Assembly: GCA_031372705.1 (NCBI GenBank)
Contig: JANMLV010000092.1
Location: 1 to 45,898 of the forward strand
Direction of reading: 5' to 3'
DNA length: 45,898 nucleotides
Source of the DNA: UBA7236 sp031372705
Lineage (GTDB): Bacteria > Bacteroidota > Bacteroidia > Chitinophagales > BACL12
Of this stretch, positions 1 through 8,030 are shown piece by piece. The translations under genes were made by a program, and so were the position numbers. A model generated the notes under the pieces. That model made no database searches and was not told where the DNA came from. It saw only the letters and a program-made list of their open reading frames with translations. How positions within the stretch are numbered: the first letter of the stretch is position 1; each line of letters begins with the position of its first letter.

Positions 1-831
1 TTAAGCGAATATTTATTCGACTCGAAAGATTCTTTAGTGCGAATAGATATGAGTGAATACATGGAGAAATTCAGCGTAAGCCGTTTAATTGGTGCGCCTC
101 CGGGTTATGTTGGTTATGAAGAAGGCGGACAGCTTACCGAAAAAGTACGCAGAAAACCATACTCCGTAATTCTGTTATATGAAATTGAAAAAGCGCATCC
201 GGATATCTTCAATATTTTATTGCAGGTGTTAGATGATGGTATGCTTACCGATGGATTAGGCAGGAAGATAGATTTTAAAAACACCTTAATCATCATGACT
301 TCGAATATTGGCGCACGTCAATTAAAAGATTTCGGAAGTGGTGTTGGATTTTCTACCAATGCAAAACAAATTGCACAAGAAGAAAATAATAAAGGCGTTA
401 TTGAAACAGCATTAAAACGCACTTTCTCACCCGAATTCTTAAATCGTATTGATGATGTGGTGATATTTAATTCATTGAGTCGTGAAGATATTTTCAAAAT
501 TATCGATATTACTTTGCGCGATGTGAAAAATAGGTTAGAAACATTAAACTACAAACTCCAGTTAGAATTAAGTGCGAAGGAGTTTTTAAGTGAAAAAGGC
601 TACGACCCACAATTCGGTGCTCGTCCTTTACACCGCGCCATCCAAAAATACCTTGAGGATCCACTTGCAGAAAGTATTCTTTCCGGTAAATTTAAAGAAG
701 GCGATACGATAGTAGTTGAATATGATACTGAATCAGCAAGTTTAGTATTGGGTCATGGAGGTGAAAAGGAAAAAAAGAAAAAAGATAAAGGCAAGGATAA
801 AAAAGAGGAGAAAGAAGAGGAAAAAGCCTAA
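1..831 (+). CDS. clpC: ClpC-type AAA+ unfoldase, C-terminal part (5' end outside window)
   Basis: Carboxy-terminal 276 residues of a Clp/Hsp100 ATPase that unfolds proteins for the ClpP protease. The reading frame is open from base 1, so the gene is cut by the window edge. Visible parts of the second AAA+ module are the pore loop GAPPGYVGYEEGG, the Walker B region (bases 166-195), the sensor segment IIMTSNIGA, the arginine-finger region FSPEFLNRID and the sensor-2 motif GARPLHRAIQ. SNIGARQL and the following Gly-rich linker favour ClpC over ClpB. Walker B reads LLYEIEKAH where the family has LLDEIEKAH, so the magnesium-binding Asp is Tyr (codon TAT at 178-180). The last 30 or so residues are an almost pure Lys/Glu tail. 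A hairpin terminator follows directly. Family assignment is firm; the Walker B change could be real or a base error. Confidence 0.93.
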   Translation, partial: LSEYLFDSKDSLVRIDMSEYMEKFSVSRLIGAPPGYVGYEEGGQLTEKVRRKPYSVILLYEIEKAHPDIFNILLQVLDDGMLTDGLGRKIDFKNTLIIMTSNIGARQLKDFGSGVGFSTNAKQIAQEENNKGVIETALKRTFSPEFLNRIDDVVIFNSLSREDIFKIIDITLRDVKNRLETLNYKLQLELSAKEFLSEKGYDPQFGARPLHRAIQKYLEDPLAESILSGKFKEGDTIVVEYDTESASLVLGHGGEKEKKKKDKGKDKKEEKEEEKA

Positions 832-851
832 GTCATTTTTTAAATAAATTA

Positions 852-885
852 AAAATCCTGCAAAATATTTGCAGGATTTTTTTTT
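852..885 (+). terminator. Rho-independent terminator after clpC
   Basis: A perfect stem of AAATCCTGCAAA against TTTGCAGGATTT with a very short loop runs straight into a tract of nine T. It lies 21 bases after the clpC stop codon and just before the promoter of the next gene. Confidence 0.9.
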
Positions 886-892
886 ATCTTTG
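885..892 (+). promoter_or_regulatory. Bacteroidota -7 box (TATCTTTG) for the 912 gene
   Basis: Exact match to TAnnTTTG, 19 bases upstream of the ATG at 912 and directly after the clpC terminator T-tract. No clear TTTG -33 element is seen at the usual spacing. Confidence 0.65.
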
Positions 893-911
893 AGAAGGAT
901 AATTTTTAATT

Positions 912-1898
912 ATGAATGTAAAATACATATACATCGTTGTTTTATTTCTCTTCTTAACTATTGATACTTCATCTCAAACAGTAGAATTCAAGTTATTAAA
1001 CCAATTTACCAACAAGCACGAGATTATTCCTTTTACAAACTTTGCAATTGAATTTCCCGATACGACCTACAAGATTGTCGAAGTAGAAAATGGTGCTTTC
1101 ACCTTTCAAAGTGTCAACCATTCTGCTCGGTTTGAAATCTTGCCAAACGAGTCATCGGTTTATGAAATGATTGATATGTTCGATAGGCAGGAGGATTCAG
1201 ATTATGAATTAAACACTTTTTATACTATCATACAAGAAAACATCATTTCTTCCGGGAGTCAGACAGGATTGTTCTTATCATTGGTGAATAAAATACCTAG
1301 CGACGATGATATTATCTCTGAAGAGAAAATTTATTCAATGGTTGTTGTAATAGGCGATAGTTTGCAAAGTTTTAGCGTTGCCTTACAGTTGCAAGAACAT
1401 GAGTATTTGGAATATGGCAATTTGGTTATTCGGGCATTAGAATCAATAGTTTATGTGCCTGATTTTAGTAATAGAAAAATGGATGACTTCCCATTTAATT
1501 TTACTGAGTGTGGCAAATCAATGGATTTTTTGCGTTATGATTTTGGACAGTTGGTATTTGCTCCAAGCGCAAATCTAAATATTTCCTCAGATAAAAACGT
1601 TTTTTTAAGTGTTTCGCCTACGGTGAAAAAAATGGAAATTGATACAAGTGTTTTAAGTGGTTTTGTCACTTCTCAAATGAATTTTTTTAATATTGGAGTT
1701 GAGTCGTTTAAACATGTTGAATTTAACGGGTATTATGGATATCAGGGTTACGGTAAATCAAAAGGCGAGAAATTGGGATTTTTTTTTATTTATGCAAAAG
1801 AAAACCAAATAATAAGTGGTTTTGGGAGTGCTAAAAATTATGATACTGAAGTTATCGATTTATTTTCAAAATTTATTTATTCAGCCGAATCCAATTAA
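912..1898 (+). CDS. Exported protein of unknown function
   Basis: A 328-residue protein I do not recognise. Residues 1-22 form a signal peptide with a hydrophobic core (IYIVVLFLFLTI) and a likely cleavage after the TSSQ region, so it should be exported. No lipobox Cys, sorting domain or further membrane segment is visible. The mature part is acidic and mixed alpha/beta, with aromatic-rich stretches near residues 265-290. The gene stands alone: it has its own -7 box after the clpC terminator, and the next gene lies on the other strand with its 3' end facing this one. A periplasmic or outer-membrane-associated role is possible, but nothing in the sequence identifies a function. Confidence 0.75.
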   Translation: MNVKYIYIVVLFLFLTIDTSSQTVEFKLLNQFTNKHEIIPFTNFAIEFPDTTYKIVEVENGAFTFQSVNHSARFEILPNESSVYEMIDMFDRQEDSDYELNTFYTIIQENIISSGSQTGLFLSLVNKIPSDDDIISEEKIYSMVVVIGDSLQSFSVALQLQEHEYLEYGNLVIRALESIVYVPDFSNRKMDDFPFNFTECGKSMDFLRYDFGQLVFAPSANLNISSDKNVFLSVSPTVKKMEIDTSVLSGFVTSQMNFFNIGVESFKHVEFNGYYGYQGYGKSKGEKLGFFFIYAKENQIISGFGSAKNYDTEVIDLFSKFIYSAESN

Positions 1899-2001
1899 AT
1901 TGTATTATTATCATCCGGAAACAAAATGCTTGATCATATCAGCATCTTAGCTATATTTGGTATGATGCATTTCGGTAAGATATTGCGTTTTTACTTTGGA
2001 A

Positions 2002-2880
2002 TTATTTAGAAATAACAATTTTTCTTACCGTAAAGTTATTCCCGTCAGCAACCTCTACAAAATATATTCCGGATGCGAATGATTCAAGATTGATATTTGT
2101 TTTTTGTGATGTAAAATTATTAGACAGTAAAACTACGCCTGCTAAATTGCGAATATGAACAGTATAATTATGTTCAAGAGAATTAGTAATTATAAATAAT
2201 TCATTATTGAAAGTATAAATAGCCGCATCCAAATTACCTGAAAAATTATCGTCAATATTCACATGAGTGGTATCGCCTATAGTATCACCGGCTATAATCC
2301 CAACATCGCATTTCATTTCAAATGCATAATCTTTAATTGTTAAAACAGTGCCTGAATCAGTAACATCACATCGAATCCAACCATAATGATTGCACATGAG
2401 CGAATCAGCAAATCTAATACCAACATAGTGGTCTAATTTTTCAGGATACCAAAAGCCGCCTTCGGCTGTGAAAGATACGTCAGATGGGCCGTTGCCTGTT
2501 CGATAAGCCATTTTTAGATGACCGCCTTGATAAAATAATAAATTGGTGTCTATTAAAACACCTGGACTTAGTGCATACGGCAAATATAAATATCCAGGAT
2601 AATCATAGTGCATAGTTGCAGCTACAATGTTGTTTATTGGGTTAACAGAAATTCTCCAAACATAATTATCTTCGTAATAGGTAGTAAAAGCAAGGTTTGA
2701 AAAGACAATGTCTATTAATTCATTGGTATTATCAAAATTCAAATAATAATGTTGATCTATTTGAATTACTGTATCCGGGTCAATATCAATATATATTGCT
2801 TGTGCCCGTGATGTGTTATTGAGCACTAAAAAAACACTTGCCGACAATGAGTAAGCAACCAATTTTTGCTCTCTGTTCAT
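2002..2880 (-). CDS. T9SS type A sorting-domain protein, IDIDPD-type surface protein
   Basis: 292-residue exported protein. The N-terminus is a signal peptide ending near SRAQA. The mature part begins YIDIDPDTVIQID and continues with a beta-rich segment around NFDNTNELIDIVF. A middle block contains HYGWIRCDV followed by TIKDYAFE. The last 70 residues form a T9SS type A sorting domain: a beta-sandwich with the typical SFASGIYFVEV segment and a basic end (VRKIVISK). The same order of motifs occurs in the protein at 28710-29945, so the two are paralogues. Function is unknown; the family is expected at the cell surface or in the medium after secretion through the outer membrane. No clear promoter is seen upstream. 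It lies downstream of fabI on the same strand. Confidence 0.82.
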   Translation of the reverse strand: MNREQKLVAYSLSASVFLVLNNTSRAQAIYIDIDPDTVIQIDQHYYLNFDNTNELIDIVFSNLAFTTYYEDNYVWRISVNPINNIVAATMHYDYPGYLYLPYALSPGVLIDTNLLFYQGGHLKMAYRTGNGPSDVSFTAEGGFWYPEKLDHYVGIRFADSLMCNHYGWIRCDVTDSGTVLTIKDYAFEMKCDVGIIAGDTIGDTTHVNIDDNFSGNLDAAIYTFNNELFIITNSLEHNYTVHIRNLAGVVLLSNNFTSQKTNINLESFASGIYFVEVADGNNFTVRKIVISK

Positions 2881-3007
2881 GGAGTTAAATTTAAGCTATT
2901 AACTTGACGAATTCAAAACCATGCTCTTTGAAGACTTCTATATTGTAATCCCTACTTGTTAAGGTAGAAATAACTGTGGGTTCAATACCATCTGAGCAAA
3001 ATAAAAT

Positions 3008-3832
3008 TTATTCCGCTGCATCCCCCATCATCATATCCATAATTTCCTGACTTACACCAACAGAACTAAAACCACCATCGTGATATAAGTTCTGCATGGT
3101 TATCATTCTGCTTAAATCAGAAAATAAGAAAACACAATAATCAGCGCAAGCATCTGCACTTGCATTGCCTAGTGGAGACAGTTTATCTGCATAATTATAA
3201 AATGCATCAAAACCCTTAACACCGCTACCTGCAGTTGTCCATGTTGGCGATTGTGAAACGGTGTTTACTCGTACTTTTCTAAATTTACCATAGTGGTAAC
3301 CAAAACTGCGGCCTATGCTTTCTAACGTAGCCTTTGCTTCTGCCATATCGCTGTAGCTTGGAAAGGTGCGCTGTGCAGCGATGTAGGTTAAGCCTACCAC
3401 ACTTCCCCATTCATTAATAGCATCTTTTTTGTAAGATGATTGCAATACTTTGTGAAATGAAACAGCAGAAACATCTAATGTTTTCATTAAAAATTCATAA
3501 CTAAGATCAGTATAAGCTCGATTTTTACGCACGTTTGGACTCATCCCGATAGAGTGTAAAACGAAATCGATTTTACCGCCTAATATTTCTACTGATTTTT
3601 CAATCAGGTTTTCTAAATCTTCAATAGAAGTAGCATCAGCAGGAATAATTGTTGCGTTGCATTTTTCTGCTAATTGGTTGATGGCACCCATGCGCATGGC
3701 AATTGGTGCATTAGTTAAGGTAAATGTTGCACCTTCTTCAAAACATTTTTCAGCAACCTTCCAGGCTATTGAACTTTCATCTAAGGCACCGAAAATAATT
3801 CCTCTCTTTCCTTTTAATAACTGATGAGCCAT
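3008..3832 (-). CDS. fabI: Enoyl-[acyl-carrier-protein] reductase, Bacteroidota FabI type
   Basis: A 274-residue short-chain dehydrogenase that reduces the enoyl-ACP double bond with NAD(P)H in the last step of fatty-acid elongation. The N-terminal cofactor site is KGKRGIIFGALDESSIAW (residues 7-24), where FabI has a divergent Gly-rich loop. VLHSIGMSPN (91-100) is the FabI-specific strand. The catalytic pair is Tyr150 in LTYIAAQ and Tyr160/Lys167 in SYSDMAEAK, matching FabI's two-Tyr plus Lys pattern with six residues between Tyr160 and Lys167. The substrate loop carries SQSPTWTTAGSG, as in other Bacteroidota FabI proteins. Length is normal. It follows the exported protein at 3877-4410 by 44 bases and may be cotranscribed with it. 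The frame stays open for 38 codons beyond the stop. Confidence 0.93.
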   Translation of the reverse strand: MAHQLLKGKRGIIFGALDESSIAWKVAEKCFEEGATFTLTNAPIAMRMGAINQLAEKCNATIIPADATSIEDLENLIEKSVEILGGKIDFVLHSIGMSPNVRKNRAYTDLSYEFLMKTLDVSAVSFHKVLQSSYKKDAINEWGSVVGLTYIAAQRTFPSYSDMAEAKATLESIGRSFGYHYGKFRKVRVNTVSQSPTWTTAGSGVKGFDAFYNYADKLSPLGNASADACADYCVFLFSDLSRMITMQNLYHDGGFSSVGVSQEIMDMMMGDAAE

Positions 3833-3876
3833 ATAATTGGTTTTTAGTGATTGTGATTTCGCGAAAATACAAAGTT

Positions 3877-4410
3877 TTATTTATCCTGCTCTGTAATTCG
3901 AATGCGGTTCTTCTTTTTCTTGCGCTTTTCGTAGGCTAACTGCTTGTATTTACTCGCCAGCATATTAAAGGCTGCCTCGGTTTCAGCTTTGCTGGAGGGA
4001 GTATCGGAAATGCTGTAGCTACCCTTTTGGGATATGTCGGTAAGTTTGCCCATTTTGAAAATATATCTGCCGCTATAAGTTGCTTTGATAGTATCCGCAT
4101 TTATTTTAGGAACAGCAGTTGCACTGTATAGCTTCTGTGTTTCGTTAATCAAGCTGATAGTATCATGAAAATAGTAATACTCACGACGCACTTCACCAAA
4201 GTTAAACCCGAACCACGTTTCAATTTTATAGAGTGAGTCACCCTTGAAATACGCCTTAAATGTTGCACCTTGCTCCGGCATTGCAGAAACAAAGGTTGAA
4301 TCGCTTATCTCAATATAATAATGCTTACGGCTTTTTTTGCCCGTATCCTGGCCCTGAGCGCTTGCCATTATTGAACAAGCAACGAGGAAAATGAATAATT
4401 TCTTTAGCAT
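3877..4410 (-). CDS. Exported protein of unknown function
   Basis: 177-residue protein with a signal peptide (residues 1-20, cleavage likely after MASAQGQ). The rest is polar with repeated aromatic residues and a strongly basic tail (KRKKKKNRIRI). No known domain is recognised; the repeated short beta-like segments would suit a soluble periplasmic protein. An exact -7 box lies 11 bases upstream of the ATG on this strand, so the mRNA leader should be very short. The gene is divergent from the oxidase subunit III-like gene, with back-to-back promoters between them, and precedes fabI. Confidence 0.72.
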   Translation of the reverse strand: MLKKLFIFLVACSIMASAQGQDTGKKSRKHYYIEISDSTFVSAMPEQGATFKAYFKGDSLYKIETWFGFNFGEVRREYYYFHDTISLINETQKLYSATAVPKINADTIKATYSGRYIFKMGKLTDISQKGSYSISDTPSSKAETEAAFNMLASKYKQLAYEKRKKKKNRIRITEQDK

Positions 4411-4421
4411 AAATGTAAAAA

Positions 4422-4429
4422 CAAAGTTA
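4422..4429 (-). promoter_or_regulatory. -7 box (TAACTTTG on minus strand) for 3877-4410
   Basis: Exact TAnnTTTG on the minus strand, 11 bases from the ATG at 4410. A TTTG that could be the -33 element lies at 4446-4449, 16 bases away. This places its -33 region on top of the opposite promoter. Confidence 0.65.
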
Positions 4430-4452
4430 GCAGATTAATTGTTATCAAAATG

Positions 4453-4460
4453 TAATTTTG
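4453..4460 (+). promoter_or_regulatory. -7 box (TAATTTTG) for the oxidase subunit III-like gene
   Basis: Exact TAnnTTTG ending only four bases before the ATG at 4465. The expected transcription start falls on or next to that ATG, giving either a leaderless mRNA or true initiation at the in-frame ATG at 4504. Confidence 0.6.
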
Positions 4461-4464
4461 CACT

Positions 4465-5073
4465 ATGAGCCTTACAGGCATCAATAATAATGGCGAGAAG
4501 CCAATGATTAAGCATCCCGGAATGATAGCAGTTAACCTGCTCATGGCCGGCATTGTGATGTTTTTTCTATCCCTCTCATACGGATACATTCTAAGAATGG
4601 GGGAGAACTGGCAAGCATTCAGACTGCCGCGCGTGTTTTGGTTAAGCACGGTTTGTGTTGTTATTATCAGCATTTTATTGCGTTCAACATTAAAGTTATA
4701 CGATACAGATAAAACGGCATCTTTGCGCAGAAATGTTGGCGCTGCGCTCTTATTTTCATTGGTGTTTGTAATCTGCCAATTCATAGGCTGGAAGCAATTG
4801 AGTAATCAGCAAATGTTATTGCAAACTTCACCATCGGGCTCTTATGTTTATCTACTCACGGGCATACATGTTGTTCACGTTGGTGTAGGAATTGTTTTTT
4901 TATTGGTGGCCAATTTTCGGATTTATAATCATACTAACAACACAGTAAAGGCTTTGCTTTATTACTCCGACCCCTTGCGCCGTAACCGTTTATCCATGTT
5001 GCGCACCTATTGGCATACGATTGATTTTTTATGGGTGTTTCTGTTTTTAGCCTTTTTGTATAATCATACCTAA
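4465..5073 (+). CDS. Heme-copper oxidase subunit III-like membrane protein
   Basis: 202-residue integral membrane protein of the cytochrome c oxidase subunit III family. About five membrane segments are seen (near residues 21-42, 54-72, 88-108, 127-149 and 182-200). Family signatures are the helix LTGIHVVHVGVGI with its paired His residues and the last helix YWHTIDFLWVFLF, which carries the conserved WH-x-x-D-x-x-W pattern. The N-terminal two helices of full-length subunit III are missing, as in the short bacterial forms. No subunit I or II gene is nearby, so its partner complex is encoded elsewhere. The start at 4465 is four bases after a -7 box; the alternative start Met14 (4504) sits just before the first helix and is equally plausible. 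Confidence 0.85.
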   Translation: MSLTGINNNGEKPMIKHPGMIAVNLLMAGIVMFFLSLSYGYILRMGENWQAFRLPRVFWLSTVCVVIISILLRSTLKLYDTDKTASLRRNVGAALLFSLVFVICQFIGWKQLSNQQMLLQTSPSGSYVYLLTGIHVVHVGVGIVFLLVANFRIYNHTNNTVKALLYYSDPLRRNRLSMLRTYWHTIDFLWVFLFLAFLYNHT

Positions 5074-5145
5074 ACGCTCCGTGATAACCTTTATCTAAAT
5101 TTCAGGTTTTCTCCTCTAATTCGATAAGCTTGTTTAATTGCCAAC

Positions 5146-5178
5146 AAAAAACCCTTCCGGGTTTACCGAAAGGGTTTT
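5146..5178. terminator. Bidirectional terminator between convergent genes
   Basis: A stem of AAAACCCTTCCGG against CCGAAAGGGTTTT with one mismatch and loop GTTTA, with A-rich and T-rich flanks suiting both directions. It lies between the oxidase subunit III-like gene (plus) and the Lys-rich protein gene (minus). Confidence 0.85.
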
Positions 5179-5197
5179 GACTCCTTAACCAACTATA

Positions 5198-5593
5198 TTA
5201 CTCGTTTTTTTGTTTTTCGTGCTTGCGTTGCAATTTAGCTTTAGCTTCTTCTTTACTGTCAGCTTTTGCTTTGATTTCATCTTTATGCGCTTTCACTTTG
5301 TCTTTTTGTGTTGCATCTTGATGACCGGCTTTTTTATCCTGAATCATTTCTTTTGCTTCTTCCTTGCTATCTGCATTGGCTCTAATTTCTTCTTTGTGTG
5401 CCTTTACTTTAGCTTTCTTTGCGCTAGAAGTTTTTACACCTACAGCAGTGCCTTGTTTAACAGGTTTTGCCTTTATTGTTTCTTTTTTGTCTTTTGCATC
5501 GGAACCGGAATCTTTTGCAGTTTGAGCAAATACATTACCGGAAAATAATATCAGTCCGAGCGTCATCATTACCATTAATTTTTTCATAATCAT
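5198..5593 (-). CDS. Exported Lys/Glu/Ala-rich protein with an internal duplication
   Basis: 131-residue protein with a clear signal peptide (GLILFSGNVFA, cleavage before QTAKD). The mature part is almost wholly Lys, Glu, Ala, Asp and Gln with no aromatic residues. Two copies of a repeat of about 26 residues are visible: KVKAHKEEIRANADSKEEAK and KVKAHKDEIKAKADSKEEAK, separated by a short linker. It is probably disordered or a single long charged helix. Function is unknown; small proteins of this kind occur in Bacteroidota but I cannot tie them to a role. ATGs at 5593 and 5587 are both possible starts; both leave the signal peptide intact. Confidence 0.75.
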   Translation of the reverse strand: MIMKKLMVMMTLGLILFSGNVFAQTAKDSGSDAKDKKETIKAKPVKQGTAVGVKTSSAKKAKVKAHKEEIRANADSKEEAKEMIQDKKAGHQDATQKDKVKAHKDEIKAKADSKEEAKAKLQRKHEKQKNE

Positions 5594-5981
5594 ACGTTTT
5601 TAGTAGTTAATCAATATTTGAATTATTAGTATTCCAAAACCATGCCAATGCCTTTAATAGGTATGTTTCGAATAGGGCTTAAAACAACCAATTTTTATAT
5701 TAAATTATTGAATATCAAGTAGTTATGAAGTAAAATTTGATCTCAATTTTAACAGCCTGAATAAAAGCAATCACCTTAACAACACTTTGATTGATGCTTC
5801 AAACACAAAATTTTGAGGCGATTTTGCGTTTTTTGGAGCCTAAATCACCAAAAATTATACAGAATGACACTCGTAAACAGGGTTTTGCCCGTTAATGTGT
5901 ATTAAAATAGCTTAACTATAACCACAAGCATACTATTTTTACCCGCACAATAGTTTATAACAGATTCAATAGACATATATA
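5594..5981. other. 388-bp intergenic region, no gene recognised
   Basis: An AT-rich gap between the divergent Lys-rich protein gene and the BatA-type operon. I find no tRNA, convincing ORF or strong hairpin, and no exact TAnnTTTG box; TATTTTTA near 5933-5940 is a one-mismatch -7 candidate for the operon. It probably holds both divergent promoters. Confidence 0.5.
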
Positions 5982-8018
5982 ATGCAATTTGTATATCCTG
6001 CTTTTTTATTTGGACTCCTGGCACTGGCTATACCGGTAATAATTCACCTATTTAATTTTCGGCGATTTAAAACTGTTTATTTCACTAATGTTCGCTTCCT
6101 TAAAAACATACAAGAAGAAACAGCTACTAAAAATAAATTAAAACATCTATTGGTTTTAATTTCAAGAATGTTAGCCATTGCCTTTTTAGTATTTGCATTT
6201 GCCCAACCGTTTATTCCATCTAATCAATCTGCAAAAACTACTTCAAAAAGAGCTGTCAGCATTTATATCGACAATTCATTCAGCATGGAAGCAATGCAAA
6301 ATGATGAACAACTTTTAAATCTTGCAAAAAGGAAAGCCGAGGAAATTGTAAACGGATATACAGTTGACGATAATTTTCAATTGCTTACAAACGATTTAGA
6401 AGCAAAACATCAACGTTTGGTGAGTAAAGAAGAAATGTTGCAGATGATTACACAAGTGCAGCCAACTCCTGAAGTGAAACCATTGGATGAAATTTTTAAA
6501 CGACAACGCGATATATTAAACCGTTCAGATAACGGCTCACAAAAATTAATTTATGCGCTTAGCGATTTTCAAACAAATGCATCGGGTTTTGAAAATGACA
6601 CTTCATTTAATATTAATTTAATACCATTAAAAAGCAATGAGCAGCGCAATTTGTCTGTTGACTCCGTATGGTTTGCGGCTCCGGTGCAAATGTTGAATCA
6701 GCCGCTGCAGTTGTGTTATTCAATTAGTAATTATGGAGATGAAGATGTTACCGGTGCGCCTGTTTCACTAAAACTAAACGAGCAAATTAAATCAATTGCC
6801 GATGTATCGGTTGGTGCATTTAGTTCATTAATTGATACGATGACATTTACACTCAGTGAAGCAGGATGGTATAATGGTGAATTAAGTATTAAAGATTATC
6901 CGGTAACGTTTGATGATGTGCTTTATTTTTCTTTTAAACCGGTTAGCCAAATTCCGGTAATTACCATAAATGGAAAAGCGGAGAATATATTTCTACAATC
7001 GTTAATCGGAAAAAATGAATTGTTTCAACTTACCAATAATGCAGCATCGCAAATTGATTTTAAGAGTTTAGATAAGTTTGATTTAATTATTTTAAATGAA
7101 GTTAATACAATATCAGGTGGTTTGTCATCTGCATTAATACAGCAACTTGAACGTGGATGTAATATTATCATTTTCCCTTCGCCTGAAATGGATTTGAATT
7201 CGGTGAACACATTTTTGCAAAGTAATAATATAGCTACTTACGGCAATTATATTAAGCGAACTAGAAATGTAACATCCATTAATACCAAGAATCCTGTATT
7301 TAGTGATGTTTTTGAGAAAATTCCTAAAAACTTGGCATTGCCCAATGCTACTCAAAGTTTCGAGATTAATGCATACGCACAAACAATACAGGAAATGGTA
7401 ATGGAATTTGCAGATAAAAAACCAATGTTTGCAGGATATCCGGTTAAGCAAGGCACAGTTTACCTTTCTGCCGTTCAATTGAATCGCGACATCACTGATT
7501 TACCCGTTCAAGCGACACTTTTTGCTCCATTGGTTTATAAAATAGCAGTCAGCACCCAAAAGAAGCCCCAATTGTACGCCACAATAGGCATTTCAAAGTG
7601 GATTAACTTGCAAGATGTTACATTGGCAAACGATGCAACCATAAAGGTTTCCGGCAATAAAAATGAATTTATTCCTGAAATCCGCAAAGCGGGCAACCAA
7701 ACTGCTATAAATTTAAGTGCCTACACTAATATGTCAGGTATTTACACCCTTAAACCGCAAGCGGGGCCTACAGATGCAACAGCTCAAACAATTGCGTTAA
7801 ATTATGATAGAAGCGAGTCTGACTTGCGGTTTGAAACGGCTGAATCGCTTAAAACCACATACAATGTTGCCAATATCAATGTGCTAACTGATATTGATCG
7901 CGACTTCTCAAACGTAGTAACCCAGTTGAACGAGGGCACCCCGCTCTGGAAATTTTGTATTATATTTGTGCTGATATTCCTTGCGGCGGAGATCCTGTTA
8001 ATCCGTTTTTTGCCGTAG
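5982..8018 (+). CDS. BatA-domain membrane protein with a VWA-like domain
   Basis: 678-residue membrane protein. The N-terminal 80 residues match the BatA (aerotolerance) N-terminal domain: helix 1 LFGLLALAIPVIIHLFNFRR, the FTNVRFLKNIQEET stretch, then helix 2 near residues 58-78. Residues 90-200 look like a von Willebrand A fold with the metal-site motif DNSFSM (near 98-103). A long beta-rich extracytoplasmic part follows, and a single C-terminal helix (FCIIFVLIFLAAEILLI) ends the protein. Genuine bat operons include MoxR and other Bat genes; none are here. Instead it heads a five-gene operon with a dihydroorotase-like protein, a DUF4199 protein and two glycosyltransferases. A role at the cell envelope is inferred only from topology and context. 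Confidence 0.85.
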   Translation: MQFVYPAFLFGLLALAIPVIIHLFNFRRFKTVYFTNVRFLKNIQEETATKNKLKHLLVLISRMLAIAFLVFAFAQPFIPSNQSAKTTSKRAVSIYIDNSFSMEAMQNDEQLLNLAKRKAEEIVNGYTVDDNFQLLTNDLEAKHQRLVSKEEMLQMITQVQPTPEVKPLDEIFKRQRDILNRSDNGSQKLIYALSDFQTNASGFENDTSFNINLIPLKSNEQRNLSVDSVWFAAPVQMLNQPLQLCYSISNYGDEDVTGAPVSLKLNEQIKSIADVSVGAFSSLIDTMTFTLSEAGWYNGELSIKDYPVTFDDVLYFSFKPVSQIPVITINGKAENIFLQSLIGKNELFQLTNNAASQIDFKSLDKFDLIILNEVNTISGGLSSALIQQLERGCNIIIFPSPEMDLNSVNTFLQSNNIATYGNYIKRTRNVTSINTKNPVFSDVFEKIPKNLALPNATQSFEINAYAQTIQEMVMEFADKKPMFAGYPVKQGTVYLSAVQLNRDITDLPVQATLFAPLVYKIAVSTQKKPQLYATIGISKWINLQDVTLANDATIKVSGNKNEFIPEIRKAGNQTAINLSAYTNMSGIYTLKPQAGPTDATAQTIALNYDRSESDLRFETAESLKTTYNVANINVLTDIDRDFSNVVTQLNEGTPLWKFCIIFVLIFLAAEILLIRFLP

Positions 8019-8030
8019 TAAAAATCAACT

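Noticed and set aside
1899..2001. Hairpin ATGCT-TGAT-CAT-ATCA-GCAT after the 912 gene
   Set aside because: Short stem with a bulge and no T-run; too weak to call a terminator.
4404..4784. 126-codon minus-strand ORF
   Set aside because: Opposite to the oxidase subunit III-like gene and over both divergent promoters; no family features.
5210..5548. Phe/Cys-rich plus-strand ORF
   Set aside because: It is the complement of the Lys/Glu-rich coding sequence on the minus strand, which explains its odd composition.
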